Shown: positions 23,437-31,753, numbered from the stretch's first letter. The stretch is DNA of 64,000 nucleotides from Candidatus Gastranaerophilales bacterium (GCA_944324255.1 CALUVM010000003.1:1-64000); one strand, 5' to 3'. Made by a program: numbers and translations. Notes: generated from the sequence alone by a model not told the origin.

Positions 23437-24414
23437 TTAACATTGCCCGTTTCTGTAACCTATACCTGCTCTGTAGCCCGATATTGCATACATAAAAGGA
23501 AGTGCCGGTTCAATCCATTTTAGTCCTGACATAACAGCTACGGTTGCGATATCATCCGTATGAAGCCCTATGTCCAGAGCTTCAGGGTGCCTTTCGGCAT
23601 AAATGTGGTTATCTTTGCTTTTCTTTTTAAATATAGGGTTAATTATTTTGTTCCCGATAAGATTTGCGATTGCACTTCCTCCGATTATGCCGGTTGAAAC
23701 TATTCCGCCAACCATGCCCAGTGCTTTTACTCCTTTTGATTTTACTCCAAGTTTTTCCATTATTCCAAGAGCCATGCCTGCTCCTGCATTACAGAGAAAA
23801 ATATTAGCCAGATACTGATAAGCTCCTTCTTTAATTTTGTCAGGAATCCTCTCTTTCCAGTTTTTAGAGCTTAAGAAATCTCCCGTTATTCCTCCCGCAA
23901 TTCCTCCAAGAACAGGAATAAGTCCAAATACTGACAGTCGTCCGATTTCTGAAAAGATTTCTTTTGAGGTTATGTTTTCCGGCTCCGGAATAAGTTCGTT
24001 TAAAAAATTTTTGTCTCCGATTTCTTCATGAAGTCTTTTTACCTCTTTAAAACTCAGTACCTTATTTTTTGCTTTATTAAGAGTTTCTTTTACGGAAGCC
24101 TTCACTGTATTGTTTTTAACAAATTTATCAATAGCTTCCATATTGTTTTCTGCTATTTTGTTTATATTCGGAGCTGCTTTTTTAAATAATTTGTTTGTAA
24201 TTGCAGGTGCTGCCAGTGCTGAAACTATTGTGAACATCATTGTGGTTCCGACTCTTACTGCTGCCCGGTTTTTATGCTTGTCCGGAGCTTTTTTTACTTC
24301 ATGGATCCCGTAAAGACCACCTGCTGTCAATAGAATTGCCGGTACGCTTTTTTGAAATTTTGCAACTAAAAGCGGCTGGTCAAGGAACTTGCCTGCTATT
24401 TTTAATATGTTCAT
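23437..24414 (-). CDS. Orphan membrane-associated protein (325 aa)
   Basis: I do not recognise a family. It has several hydrophobic stretches: near the N-terminus (VPAILLTAGGLYGI), at about 55-75 (MMFTIVSALAAPAI), at about 160-180 (FGLIPVLGGIAGGITG), at about 205-225, and a glycine-rich segment (MVGGIVSTGIIGGSAIANLI). Basic and charged linkers separate them. The layout of short hydrophobic hairpins on a basic N-terminus is like that of the 503- and 404-residue proteins nearby, and it may be a distant third member. It follows the DtxR-family gene by 12 bases on the same strand, so both are probably transcribed from the metal-regulated promoter at 24843-24871. Confidence 0.75.
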   Translation of the reverse strand: MNILKIAGKFLDQPLLVAKFQKSVPAILLTAGGLYGIHEVKKAPDKHKNRAAVRVGTTMMFTIVSALAAPAITNKLFKKAAPNINKIAENNMEAIDKFVKNNTVKASVKETLNKAKNKVLSFKEVKRLHEEIGDKNFLNELIPEPENITSKEIFSEIGRLSVFGLIPVLGGIAGGITGDFLSSKNWKERIPDKIKEGAYQYLANIFLCNAGAGMALGIMEKLGVKSKGVKALGMVGGIVSTGIIGGSAIANLIGNKIINPIFKKKSKDNHIYAERHPEALDIGLHTDDIATVAVMSGLKWIEPALPFMYAISGYRAGIGYRNGQC

Positions 24415-24426
24415 TTAAAATTCTGC

Positions 24427-24807
24427 CTATTTAATGTAGTTTTTTGTAAATTCAGATATCTTCTCAAATGCCTTTTCGGAGATTACATGTTCAATTCTGC
24501 AAGCATTTTGGGAAGCTTCATCCGTGTCCAAATTCAGGACTTTTTCAAAGAATTTTTGAAGAGTGGTGTGTTTTGATATCACTTTTTTTGCTTCTTCAAA
24601 GCCCTTTTCAGTCATTGTTATACTGCCGTATCTGTCATAAAGAAGTAAGGCTTTTGATGCAAGCTTTTTAAGCGCCTCTGTGACAGATGCTCTGCTTACA
24701 TTCAGCTTTTTTGAAATATCTATTGCGCGAACAGTTTTGTTTTCGTTCAAATAATTGCAGATAACTTCAAGATAATCTTCAAGGCTAGATGTTAACTTTT
24801 CCTGCAC
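24427..24807 (-). CDS. DtxR/MntR-family metal-dependent repressor
   Basis: 126 residues. An N-terminal winged helix (SSLEDYLEVI, VRAIDISKKLNVSRASVTEALKKL as helix-turn-helix) is followed by a dimerisation domain with the metal-site pattern ACRIEHVIS. It lacks the SH3-like third domain, as MntR does. It starts with GTG at 24807, with ATGGAG eight bases upstream. The promoter directly upstream contains a palindrome resembling DtxR/IdeR boxes, so autoregulation by iron or manganese is likely. No metal transporter is adjacent; the downstream gene is an orphan membrane protein. Confidence 0.88.
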   Translation of the reverse strand: MQEKLTSSLEDYLEVICNYLNENKTVRAIDISKKLNVSRASVTEALKKLASKALLLYDRYGSITMTEKGFEEAKKVISKHTTLQKFFEKVLNLDTDEASQNACRIEHVISEKAFEKISEFTKNYIK

Positions 24808-24816
24808 AAGTTTACT

Positions 24817-24839
24817 CCATAATTATGATTTCATTATGG
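24817..24839. promoter_or_regulatory. Inverted repeat in the DtxR-family gene leader
   Basis: CCATAAT (24817-24823) and ATTATGG (24833-24839) form a perfect 7-bp inverted repeat with a nine-base spacer. It overlaps the ribosome binding site of the regulator gene, so it could be a second operator or a translational hairpin. Confidence 0.5.
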
Positions 24840-24842
24840 AAT

Positions 24843-24871
24843 ATTGTAAGGCAAGCCTAACATTTTGTCAA
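24843..24871 (-). promoter_or_regulatory. Promoter with embedded DtxR-like operator
   Basis: Minus-strand TTGACA (24866-24871), exactly 17 bases, TACAAT (24843-24848). The spacer holds the near-palindrome GTTAGGCTTGCCTTAC (24846-24861), which resembles DtxR/IdeR boxes of the TTAGGyTAGCCTAA type. The -35 box overlaps the TGA stop of the upstream 503-residue gene. A bound repressor would block polymerase directly. Confidence 0.75.
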
Positions 24872-26379
24872 GCTTTTGTATAAGTTACATTTTGTCCTTC
24901 TTCAAGACCTGCCGGGAATCCTTCTATTCCGGTTGTTTTTCTTGTTATGTAGTATTGAATTTTAGGGATAAATGTTGATAAGAAGGCTGCTGCAACCAAG
25001 AATCCGGCAACAAAATTAATACCATTGTATGCAAGGTTATCACTCTTCATTTTATTAAGAAGTTTTTTATTAACTTTCCCGTCTTTTGCGGCCTTACAGA
25101 TATCTTTTACATAGTCTTCCATAGAATTTTTGAGCTTGTAAAGTTTTTTATTGGAAATATATCTGTAACTATCAGTGCTGGTACCTCCTGAAAATTCAGA
25201 GAAGGCTTTATCCAGCAGCTTATGATTATTAATTTCACTGCCGCTGATAGCTTCCAGTAATTGTCTTTTGGTAATAACTGCTCCGTCTGCTCTTTGCGGC
25301 TGTAATGCCGACATTTGACGAATCCTAGCCCGTATAACCGGATCTGTTATTATAGTTTCCACATCGCTGACTTTTGCAACCTGCAAGGTTTCAGGCGGCT
25401 TCTTGCGGAATTTATTTATAAATTGGCTGAAAGCTGAAGGTTTGTCGGATTCAAATTTAATTCCGTCAGGGAGCTTAATATTTTTAATATCTTCTCCTAA
25501 GACAGCTTTTTTAAACTGTTCTACTGACATTTCGCCGCCGTTTTTCTCAATAAAGCTATTTAAATGTTCATCTAAAATGCCTGCAGTTGTAGGGTTCAGT
25601 CTTGTAAGCCTGCCGCTTTGAATAAGGTTCAGAAGGTTGCCCACATGTCCTTGCGCCCACATGTAGAAGTATATTGAACTGATGTCACGGAATCCGATTT
25701 CTCTTCTTTCTTCTTCTGTTCTTGCATTATACATTCTGCCGCCGGCAATACCTATATCGGTCGATAATAATTTGCCGACATTGGTGTTTTCAATTACGTT
25801 TGTAAATGTGTTTAACGCATTAATAGGACTGCCTTTAAATGTAGGATTCTGTGCGTTTTGAGGCTGAATGTTATGGTGCTGCAAAGCTTTATTCCGCTCC
25901 TTAGCTTTTTTACGTTCTATGGCGTGGTTTGTAAGAGCATGATTAATTTTTGGAACGGCAAATCCTATAAATAGATTGGCAATAATAATACTGGATAGAA
26001 CTTTTGCACCTTTAAGCATTGCAATTTTAGTCTGGCTTAATCCTCTCGGATTATTTGCGGCTTTTTTCACAAAATTGTCAAAAGGTGTTCTAAGTTTATC
26101 TTTTCCGACGTCAAAATTAACATTCTTAGTTTTTAATATCTTTTGAAGGATTTTATCTCCGAGCTTATTTAAAACTCCGACCCCGAAAAGCCAGACTACG
26201 GAACCCGTTGATTCTTCAATAGCACGTTCTCTTGCTTCGTCTACGCCTCCTCTTCTGTAAGCCTGATAGGTTCTTCCACCGACAACAGCTGCTTCCAATG
26301 CAATAATTGGAGCTAATGCATCGGCTTTCGTCATATAAGTTATAACTTTTGCTATATTATTATTTGAAACGGGCTTCAA
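24868..26379 (-). CDS. Orphan membrane-associated protein, family A (503 aa)
   Basis: No recognised domain. The N-terminus has a hydrophobic stretch (ADALAPIIALEAAVVGG), then RERAIEESTGSVVWLFGVGVLN, a second stretch with FIGFAVPKINHAL followed by a charged RKKAKERNK helix, a linker with PTFKG, a glycine-rich DIGIAGGRMYNARTEEER segment, and a C-terminal hydrophobic segment (FVAGFLVAAAFLSTFIPKI). The 404-residue protein at 30392 has the same order of elements (RERLIDEYGTSAIW, LPKMNFAL, VSFKG, DGGLTVGRVATARNKYEK, LLAVVLPKV), so the two are paralogues. Function unknown; the pattern suggests a membrane-anchored, mostly cytoplasmic protein. Confidence 0.8.
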   Translation of the reverse strand: MKPVSNNNIAKVITYMTKADALAPIIALEAAVVGGRTYQAYRRGGVDEARERAIEESTGSVVWLFGVGVLNKLGDKILQKILKTKNVNFDVGKDKLRTPFDNFVKKAANNPRGLSQTKIAMLKGAKVLSSIIIANLFIGFAVPKINHALTNHAIERKKAKERNKALQHHNIQPQNAQNPTFKGSPINALNTFTNVIENTNVGKLLSTDIGIAGGRMYNARTEEERREIGFRDISSIYFYMWAQGHVGNLLNLIQSGRLTRLNPTTAGILDEHLNSFIEKNGGEMSVEQFKKAVLGEDIKNIKLPDGIKFESDKPSAFSQFINKFRKKPPETLQVAKVSDVETIITDPVIRARIRQMSALQPQRADGAVITKRQLLEAISGSEINNHKLLDKAFSEFSGGTSTDSYRYISNKKLYKLKNSMEDYVKDICKAAKDGKVNKKLLNKMKSDNLAYNGINFVAGFLVAAAFLSTFIPKIQYYITRKTTGIEGFPAGLEEGQNVTYTKA

Positions 26380-26496
26380 TTTATTAACCTTTCATGCTCG
26401 GCCTTTTATTTAAGTAGTGTAAAGATTGTTTTTTGCCTAATAGTATATTAAAATGTTACAAAAGTAAACAATAAGACAATTTTTCTGCGATACTAC

Positions 26497-26525
26497 TTGT
26501 AATAAATTTTTGTTTTACTTATGAT
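26497..26525 (+). promoter_or_regulatory. Promoter of rplS-rbgA-tag
   Basis: TTGTAA (26497-26502), exactly 17 bases, TATGAT (26520-26525), about 43 bases before the rplS start. Confidence 0.55.
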
Positions 26526-26568
26526 AAATCTATATGTAACAGTAGTCAAAATATAAGGAATAGCAAAA

Positions 26569-26922
26569 ATGAATCCTATTATTAGTAATTTAGAGAAAGA
26601 ATACACTACAAGAGAATTACCGGAGATGAATCCGGGTGATACCGTTAAAGTGTTTGTTAGAATCGTAGAAGGTAATAAAGAAAGAATTCAGGCATTTGAA
26701 GGTGCTATTATTGCTGAACACGGTTCAGGTATTAATAAAACCATCACAGTAAGAAAAGTATTCCAGGGTGTTGGTGTAGAACGTGTGTTCTTAGTATATT
26801 CTCCACGTATTGAAAAAATCACTGTTTTAAGAAAAGGTGATGTAAGACGTGCAAAATTATACTATTTAAGAGAACGTTCTGGTAAGGCAACTCGTATTAG
26901 GGAAAAAATTGAAAAAAGATAA
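26569..26922 (+). CDS. rplS: 50S ribosomal protein L19
   Basis: 117 residues; sits at the 30S-50S interface. The family core is intact: LPEMNPGDTVKVFVRIVEGNKER, QAFEGAIIAEHGSG, VRKVFQGVGVERVFLVYSP, and the basic C-terminal GDVRRAKLYYLRERSGKATRI. Length is normal (about 115-120). AAGGAA lies seven to eight bases before the ATG. It is the first gene of a three-gene operon with rbgA and tag; its last 14 bases overlap the next reading frame. Confidence 0.97.
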   Translation: MNPIISNLEKEYTTRELPEMNPGDTVKVFVRIVEGNKERIQAFEGAIIAEHGSGINKTITVRKVFQGVGVERVFLVYSPRIEKITVLRKGDVRRAKLYYLRERSGKATRIREKIEKR

Positions 26923-27751
26923 GCTTCATATTCACTGGTATCCGGGACATATAGCAAAAGCGGAACGTCAGCTAAAAGAACAATTGAATTTAGTTGATGT
27001 AGTGATTGAAGTAAGAGATGCGAGACTGCCTCTAAGCAGCAGTTACACAAACATTAAGAAGCTCTTGGGTGAAAAACCAAGGCTTCTTTTGTTGAATAAA
27101 GCTGATCTTGTTGATAAAACGGAGCTTAAAAGGTGGGTTGAGTTTTTGAAAGCTCAAACGGGATGTCCGGTTATTATAACAGAGGCAAAAGGAAACAATG
27201 ATCTGAACCTTGTTGTTAAAACAGCTGTTGAGCTTGCAGAACCGAAGATTCAATCTCTTATGGCAAAAGGTTTGCTCAGACGAGCCGCAAGAGCAATGGT
27301 TGTCGGAATGCCTAATGTCGGAAAATCAAGTGTTATAAATAAGCTGACGAAATCTTCTAAAACCAAAATCGGGGCAAAAGCAGGTGTAACCCGTCAGCAG
27401 CAGTGGGTTAGAATTAACCCGAAACTTGATTTATTAGATACTCCTGGCATAATTCCGACCCGTCAGGATGATCAGATTCAGGCTGTTAAGTTAGCTTTTG
27501 TAAGTTCTGTTTCTGAAAATGCATACTCTCCGGAGCCTGTTGCAAAAGCTTTGCTTGCAATGCTTGAAAAGTATTCTCAGGTAAAAGAATATTATGGAGT
27601 CGATAATCTTGCATTAGAAGAGATTGCTATAAGCAGAAATTGGGTTAAAAAAGGCGGTGAAGCTGATACAGAACGAACCGCAATTTATATACTTAAAGAT
27701 TTTAGAGAAGGCAGGCTGGGTTTATTTATATTGGATGAGCTTGAAGAATGA
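26909..27751 (+). CDS. rbgA: Ribosome biogenesis GTPase RbgA/YlqF
   Basis: 280 residues; a circularly permuted GTPase needed for late 50S assembly. Motif order is permuted as expected: NKAD (G4) comes before GMPNVGKSS (G1), with DTPG (G3) after. The N-terminus HWYPGHIAKAERQL is the family hallmark and is only eight residues in, so translation must begin at the UUG at 26909, which overlaps the end of rplS by 14 bases. No ATG or GTG fits. The ribosome binding site is weak (AGGGAAAAAA), so expression probably depends on coupling to rplS. rplS-rbgA pairing is common and functionally sensible. Confidence 0.94.
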   Translation: MKKDKLHIHWYPGHIAKAERQLKEQLNLVDVVIEVRDARLPLSSSYTNIKKLLGEKPRLLLLNKADLVDKTELKRWVEFLKAQTGCPVIITEAKGNNDLNLVVKTAVELAEPKIQSLMAKGLLRRAARAMVVGMPNVGKSSVINKLTKSSKTKIGAKAGVTRQQQWVRINPKLDLLDTPGIIPTRQDDQIQAVKLAFVSSVSENAYSPEPVAKALLAMLEKYSQVKEYYGVDNLALEEIAISRNWVKKGGEADTERTAIYILKDFREGRLGLFILDELEE

Positions 27752-28290
27752 AAAGATGTTTTTGGGTAGATGAGAAATCTGAAATTTATGTAAAATACCA
27801 TGATGAAGAGTGGGGTGTTCCTAAATATGATGATAAAGAGCTTTTTGAACTCCTTATTCTGGAATCTTTTCAGGCAGGCTTATCATGGATTACCGTACTT
27901 AAGAAAAGAGAGGCTTTTAGAAAAGCTTTTGATAACTTTGATGTAAATAAAGTCGCATCATATAATGAGTCTAAGATTTATGAACTTTTAGAAAACAAAG
28001 ATATCATAAGAAGTAAAGGAAAAATTAACTCGGCAATAAATAATGCAAAGATTTTTTTAGATATTCAGAAAGAATATGGCAGTTTTTCAAAATATATTTG
28101 GGGGTTTACAGATAATAAAATTATAAAACGCTCAAACGATGTATTGCCGGTTAGTACTCCGCTTTCGGATATGATATCAAAGGACTTAAAAAAACGTGGA
28201 ATGAAATATGTAGGAACGGTAATTATTTATTCTTATCTGCAAGCCATTGGGATTGTTAATGATCATGATAAAGATTGCTTTTGCTGCTAA
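27748..28290 (+). CDS. tag: DNA-3-methyladenine glycosylase I
   Basis: 180 residues; excises 3-methyladenine from alkylated DNA. The zinc snap is visible: Cys4 (MKRCFWV), His18 (KYHDEEWG) and the C-terminal HDKDCFCC. The active-site region ELLILESFQAGLSW is intact. Length matches Tag (about 185). ATGA overlap with rbgA shows coupling. The stop overlaps, by a few bases, the stop of the convergent EamA gene. Confidence 0.96.
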   Translation: MKRCFWVDEKSEIYVKYHDEEWGVPKYDDKELFELLILESFQAGLSWITVLKKREAFRKAFDNFDVNKVASYNESKIYELLENKDIIRSKGKINSAINNAKIFLDIQKEYGSFSKYIWGFTDNKIIKRSNDVLPVSTPLSDMISKDLKKRGMKYVGTVIIYSYLQAIGIVNDHDKDCFCC

Positions 28291-29108
28291 AACAGAATTA
28301 TTATACAGGCTCCGGCGACCATTATTAGAGAGCCGGCTAGTTTTCTGATAAAACCGCTTTCTTTAAATATGTTTGCTCCTAAAAAGACACTTAACAGTGT
28401 AGAAAGTTGAAACAACGCAAGGGCATAAGATACATTTATTTTTGAAAAGACAAAGTTTGTCGAGTACTGCATAACCCCAACCGCAAGTATTAAAAGAAGC
28501 TGATATTTGTAAGAAGAAATTTTTAGTTTATGTCCGGCTAGAGTGACAAATATAGAAGAAAAAATTAATCCGGAAAACGCCCATAAGAAGAACGCACTTG
28601 TAATATCACTAAGAAGTATCACTTTTTTTATAAAAACAGCTTCAGCTCCTGAAAATATAAGAGCCAGAACCCTATATAAAACAGCAGTTTTATTTGTGTT
28701 GCCTTTAACTTCCAATACAAAAAAAGTTCCGCCTATTATTAAAAATATTCCTGTAATGGCCGGAAAAGACGGAATTTCTTTTAAATAGAAAATCCCGATA
28801 AGCATTGCAACAATAGGCTTATAGGAGTTAATCGGTGCAAGAGTCGAGAGCTCTCCAATGGAAAGTGCTTTTATAATAAAATAATTACCTAATGCACCCA
28901 GACACCCCATAATCAGCACATTAATCAGAATATCCGGAGTAAAAGTTATATTGTTGATAAAAAACAGTCCGATTCCGGACAGTCCTAAATAAGTAAAAAA
29001 GTTTACAACAGACGATTTTTCACCTTTGTTTGTCAAAAGTTTTTGAAAAACATTAAGATAAGAGTTTGAAAATATTCTAACTAAAATTCCGATATAAGTT
29101 AATAGCAT
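28287..29108 (-). CDS. EamA/DMT-family transporter
   Basis: 273 residues with eight to nine hydrophobic segments arranged as two EamA repeats. A conserved-looking LGALGNYFIIKALSIGELSTLAPINSYKPI marks the end of the first repeat, and a similar region follows about 140 residues later (QYSTNFVFSKINVSYALALFQLST). The family exports metabolites such as amino acids, but the substrate cannot be told. It converges on tag and appears monocistronic. Confidence 0.88.
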   Translation of the reverse strand: MLLTYIGILVRIFSNSYLNVFQKLLTNKGEKSSVVNFFTYLGLSGIGLFFINNITFTPDILINVLIMGCLGALGNYFIIKALSIGELSTLAPINSYKPIVAMLIGIFYLKEIPSFPAITGIFLIIGGTFFVLEVKGNTNKTAVLYRVLALIFSGAEAVFIKKVILLSDITSAFFLWAFSGLIFSSIFVTLAGHKLKISSYKYQLLLILAVGVMQYSTNFVFSKINVSYALALFQLSTLLSVFLGANIFKESGFIRKLAGSLIMVAGACIIILF

Positions 29109-29476
29109 AGGTTAATTATACCATTCAAAAATTTTATATAAAAAAAACCACCCGGTGTGTGTCGAGTGGGTTTTGTTTTCTGCATCCTAATGGTCTTTTT
29201 TAGTGTTTATTATCTAGGAGTTTATATGATTTTTGGGGTTTATTATTTAATGCTATTTAGTGTTTCGGCTACACTTAAAGTGTGTATTATTATTATCCCA
29301 CGTAAGAATTTAAAGTCAAGAGGCTTGTTTAAATTTATATTTACAAAACTTAACAATGCCTCAAACCGCCTGAGCAAGGGAAATTGGCTTCGCAAAAATA
29401 AAAAGGGTAATAAGTACAATTATTACCCTTTTTGTTAATTTTTGTAATCAATCATGCAGACCATGAATATAATTTT
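29109..29476. other. Intergenic region with possible small RNA
   Basis: No convincing protein gene. Two terminator-like hairpins bracket ~220 bases: one at 29142-29173 (minus-strand orientation, AAAACCCAC...GTGGTTTTTTT) and one at 29400-29433. An ORF with an AGGAG start (29226, 70 codons) runs into the second terminator and looks random. A transcript on either strand between the hairpins would be a small non-coding RNA; I could not match it to a known class. Confidence 0.35.
29400..29433. terminator. Bidirectional terminator after lpxA
   Basis: A 13-bp perfect stem (AAAAGGGTAATAA / TTATTACCCTTTT) with loop GTACAA; T-rich on the plus side and A-rich before it, so usable from both strands. It lies 43 bases past the lpxA stop. 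Confidence 0.85.
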
Positions 29477-30307
29477 CTAATCTTCTAAAGATTGGTATCC
29501 TGATTTATGTGATTTTAATAGAACGCCTCTTTTGGAAGTTTGAATAAAGTTAATCATTTTTTCGATATACTCGTTCATCGGAATTTCAGCTTTGATTTTT
29601 TCAATGGCTTGAGAAGTATTGTATTCCTCTGAAATTAAAAGTTTAAACGCTTCATTGACCGCAGTTCTGATTTCTTGAGAAACACCTCTTCTTTTCATAG
29701 CAATAACATTGAGTCCTCTTGGAACAGGAGGTCTGCCTTCTCCTTTAGAGTATGGAAGGATGTCTTGTCTTGAAGCAGAAAATCCGCTTATTATTGCCAT
29801 ATCACCGATTCTTATATTCTGGTGGAATACGCTCATTCCGCCTACAAAAGCGCCAAAACCAACATGAACATGACCGCCTAATGTTACAAGATTTGCAAGA
29901 ATAACTTCATCTTCCAGAACACAGTTATGTGCAATGTGAGAGCCAACCATAAGCAAACATTTGTTTCCGATTCTGGTTGTAAAATCTCCGCATGCTGCGC
30001 CTCTATGAATAGTAACGTTTTCTTTAATTATTGTATTATTACCGATTACAACTTTTGTAGGTTCGCCTTTATAACCAAGATCCTGAGGCTCTGAACCTAT
30101 TGTTGAAAATGGAGAAATTGTACAATTTTCACCTATTTCTGCAAATTCAATATAAGCATTCGCTATAACTCTTGTACCTTTACCTAATTTTACACCTTCT
30201 CCTATTACAACGTTAGGTCCGATTGTTACACCTTCTGCAATTTCTGCCGAAGGATGAATAACAGCTGAAGGATGAATTGAACATTTTTCTAAAACACTGT
30301 TTGTCAT
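29477..30307 (-). CDS. lpxA: Acyl-ACP--UDP-N-acetylglucosamine O-acyltransferase
   Basis: 276 residues; the first step of lipid A synthesis, so the organism has an LPS outer membrane. The N-terminal two thirds are left-handed beta-helix hexapeptide repeats (IHPSAVIHPSAEIAEG). The catalytic His region GSHIAHNC and the substrate region TIHRGA are intact, and the C-terminal helical domain is present. Slightly longer than E. coli LpxA (262). It starts at ATG 30307 with a GGAGAACG-type ribosome binding site. The other lpx genes are not in the window. Confidence 0.95.
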   Translation of the reverse strand: MTNSVLEKCSIHPSAVIHPSAEIAEGVTIGPNVVIGEGVKLGKGTRVIANAYIEFAEIGENCTISPFSTIGSEPQDLGYKGEPTKVVIGNNTIIKENVTIHRGAACGDFTTRIGNKCLLMVGSHIAHNCVLEDEVILANLVTLGGHVHVGFGAFVGGMSVFHQNIRIGDMAIISGFSASRQDILPYSKGEGRPPVPRGLNVIAMKRRGVSQEIRTAVNEAFKLLISEEYNTSQAIEKIKAEIPMNEYIEKMINFIQTSKRGVLLKSHKSGYQSLED

Positions 30308-30391
30308 TATCGTTCTCCATTATTTCCAATACTTTTCAAGTATAGTATAAAAAAATGCTGTTTTATGAAATTTTTATATTATCTTAATAAG

Positions 30392-31606
30392 CTATTGCAC
30401 AAGCCCGGGCTCGGCATCCGAACCTGTAACTTTTTTGCGCAGGATAAATGTTACTTTTGGAAGAACTACTGCCAGCAAAAAGCTGCTTAATGCTACATTC
30501 GCAATAATATTGCCGGATTTTACTTTAAGAGCTTTCTTTGCAAATTTTTCTATATCACCGCTTTCTTTTGCTTGTCGGGAGAATTTTTCTATTTCGTTTT
30601 GGAAAGCTTTTATTTTCTTTTCATTAACAAACTGTCTAGGGTCACGGATTCTGTTTTCTAAGTATTTTACTCCGCAGAATTTTTCAGCCAGTTTAGAGAA
30701 TTTTTCTTCCGGATTTTTGTCTAAAAATTCTATAATATTTTCTTTGGGCAGTTTAAGTGTATCAGTTTTAATTGCATTAATAAATTCTTTGTCATTTAAA
30801 ATTTTAGGGTCAAGATTAACATTGGTTTTAAATAGAATATTTGATAATTTGTCAAATCCTGCTGCTATCCACCAGGGAGCCAGAAAGTTTAAGAACATCA
30901 TTCCTGCCATCTTGAATGCCATTTCAAGTTTTTCGTACTTATTTCTTGCGGTTGCAACTCTTCCTACGGTTAGGCCTCCGTCAGTTATTGCCATTTTGTT
31001 AACTGTCGACATGTTTGCAAAAACTGACGCTGCTCCTTTAAATGATACATTTTCTCCGCCTTTTATTACTTGTTTAACTTCAGCGGCTTTGAGCTTCTGA
31101 TTTTGTTTTTCTCTTAGCTTGGCAGTTAAGGCGAAATTCATTTTAGGCAGGCAAAAACCCATTAGAAGAACAGGAATTGCTGTTGACAGAAAGAATTTTC
31201 CTGCGAGTAGTTTTTCATAAGTATTTTTGTTTGCAAGAACTTTTTTCATCTCTTCAATTTCTTTAGGAGCAATATTTTTAAATTTTTCTATATTAAATTT
31301 AAGCCCCTGATTTGAACTTTCGTTAAATAAATCCGGATTGATTTTAGGATTGTACCCGAGCTTTTCAATACCTTTATTACATAGATAATCAATGGCAGGA
31401 ATTCCGCCAAGCCAGATGGCAGAGGTTCCGTATTCATCAATAAGACGTTCTCTTACGGCATTTCTTGCCATAAGTTTTGAATCTTTTAGATTTTGTTCAT
31501 AGGTCATTCCTACTTTCGCAGGAATCTCTATACCGCAATCTCTTACAAGAAGGGGGTAAATACTGGAATTGTTTCCTATTGCTGATATTATGTTGACTAG
31601 TGACAC
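30392..31606 (-). CDS. Orphan membrane-associated protein, family A (404 aa)
   Basis: Paralogue of the 503-residue protein at 24868-26379, judged by shared element order: RERLIDEYGTSAIW, a hydrophobic segment ending FCLPKMNFAL, a charged EKQNQKLKA helix, VSFKG, DGGLTVGRVATARNKYEK, and a C-terminal hydrophobic segment (LLAVVLPKV). Additional hydrophobic patch near 245-260 (MMFLNFLAPWWIAAG). It starts at GTG 31606 with AGGAGAAT upstream. The 200-base leader holds a long hairpin and a possible 24-codon upstream ORF. Function unknown. Confidence 0.78.
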   Translation of the reverse strand: MSLVNIISAIGNNSSIYPLLVRDCGIEIPAKVGMTYEQNLKDSKLMARNAVRERLIDEYGTSAIWLGGIPAIDYLCNKGIEKLGYNPKINPDLFNESSNQGLKFNIEKFKNIAPKEIEEMKKVLANKNTYEKLLAGKFFLSTAIPVLLMGFCLPKMNFALTAKLREKQNQKLKAAEVKQVIKGGENVSFKGAASVFANMSTVNKMAITDGGLTVGRVATARNKYEKLEMAFKMAGMMFLNFLAPWWIAAGFDKLSNILFKTNVNLDPKILNDKEFINAIKTDTLKLPKENIIEFLDKNPEEKFSKLAEKFCGVKYLENRIRDPRQFVNEKKIKAFQNEIEKFSRQAKESGDIEKFAKKALKVKSGNIIANVALSSFLLAVVLPKVTFILRKKVTGSDAEPGLVQ

Positions 31607-31652
31607 TTTTTATTCTCCTTTATAACCGTACTCTTTAGACTAACCTGAATAT

Positions 31653-31712
31653 CCCGAAAGAGCCGGTTGAAGGAGTGCTTACAGGGACAGCAAAACTCCA
31701 AGCCCTTTCGGG
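31653..31712. other. Long hairpin in the leader of the 404-residue gene
   Basis: CCCGAAAG (31653-31660) pairs with CTTTCGGG (31705-31712), and inside it GGAGT (31672-31676) pairs with ACTCC (31695-31699). There is no U-tract, so it is not a simple terminator. It matches no riboswitch I know. Confidence 0.5.
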
Positions 31713-31753
31713 TTCGGATGTGAATGATGATGCTGTCTTAATATTTTTGTCAT
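31679..31753 (-). CDS. Possible 24-residue upstream ORF (His-rich)
   Basis: ATG at 31753, preceded by AAAGGAAAGG, encodes 24 residues beginning MTKILRQHHHSHPNPKG and ends TAA at 31679, inside the leader hairpin. The good ribosome binding site and the position within the hairpin are compatible with a leader peptide controlling the downstream membrane-protein gene. The region also shows a second open frame, so a decayed gene fragment is an alternative. Confidence 0.3.
   Translation of the reverse strand: MTKILRQHHHSHPNPKGLGVLLSL

Noticed and set aside
29157-29438. 93-codon ORF in the lpxA-EamA gap
   Set aside because: It starts inside one hairpin and ends inside another terminator; composition is non-protein-like. 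The shorter start at 29226 has AGGAG but the same problems.
30435-31100. 221-codon plus-strand ORF opposite the 404-residue orphan
   Set aside because: Mirror of Lys/Asn-rich codons. No start context; the minus-strand frame has a good ribosome binding site and a paralogue.
31653-31712. Hairpin as a c-di-GMP (GEMM) riboswitch
   Set aside because: GGGACAGCAAAACTCC only superficially resembles the GGGACGCAAAGCC consensus, and the tetraloop-receptor parts are missing.
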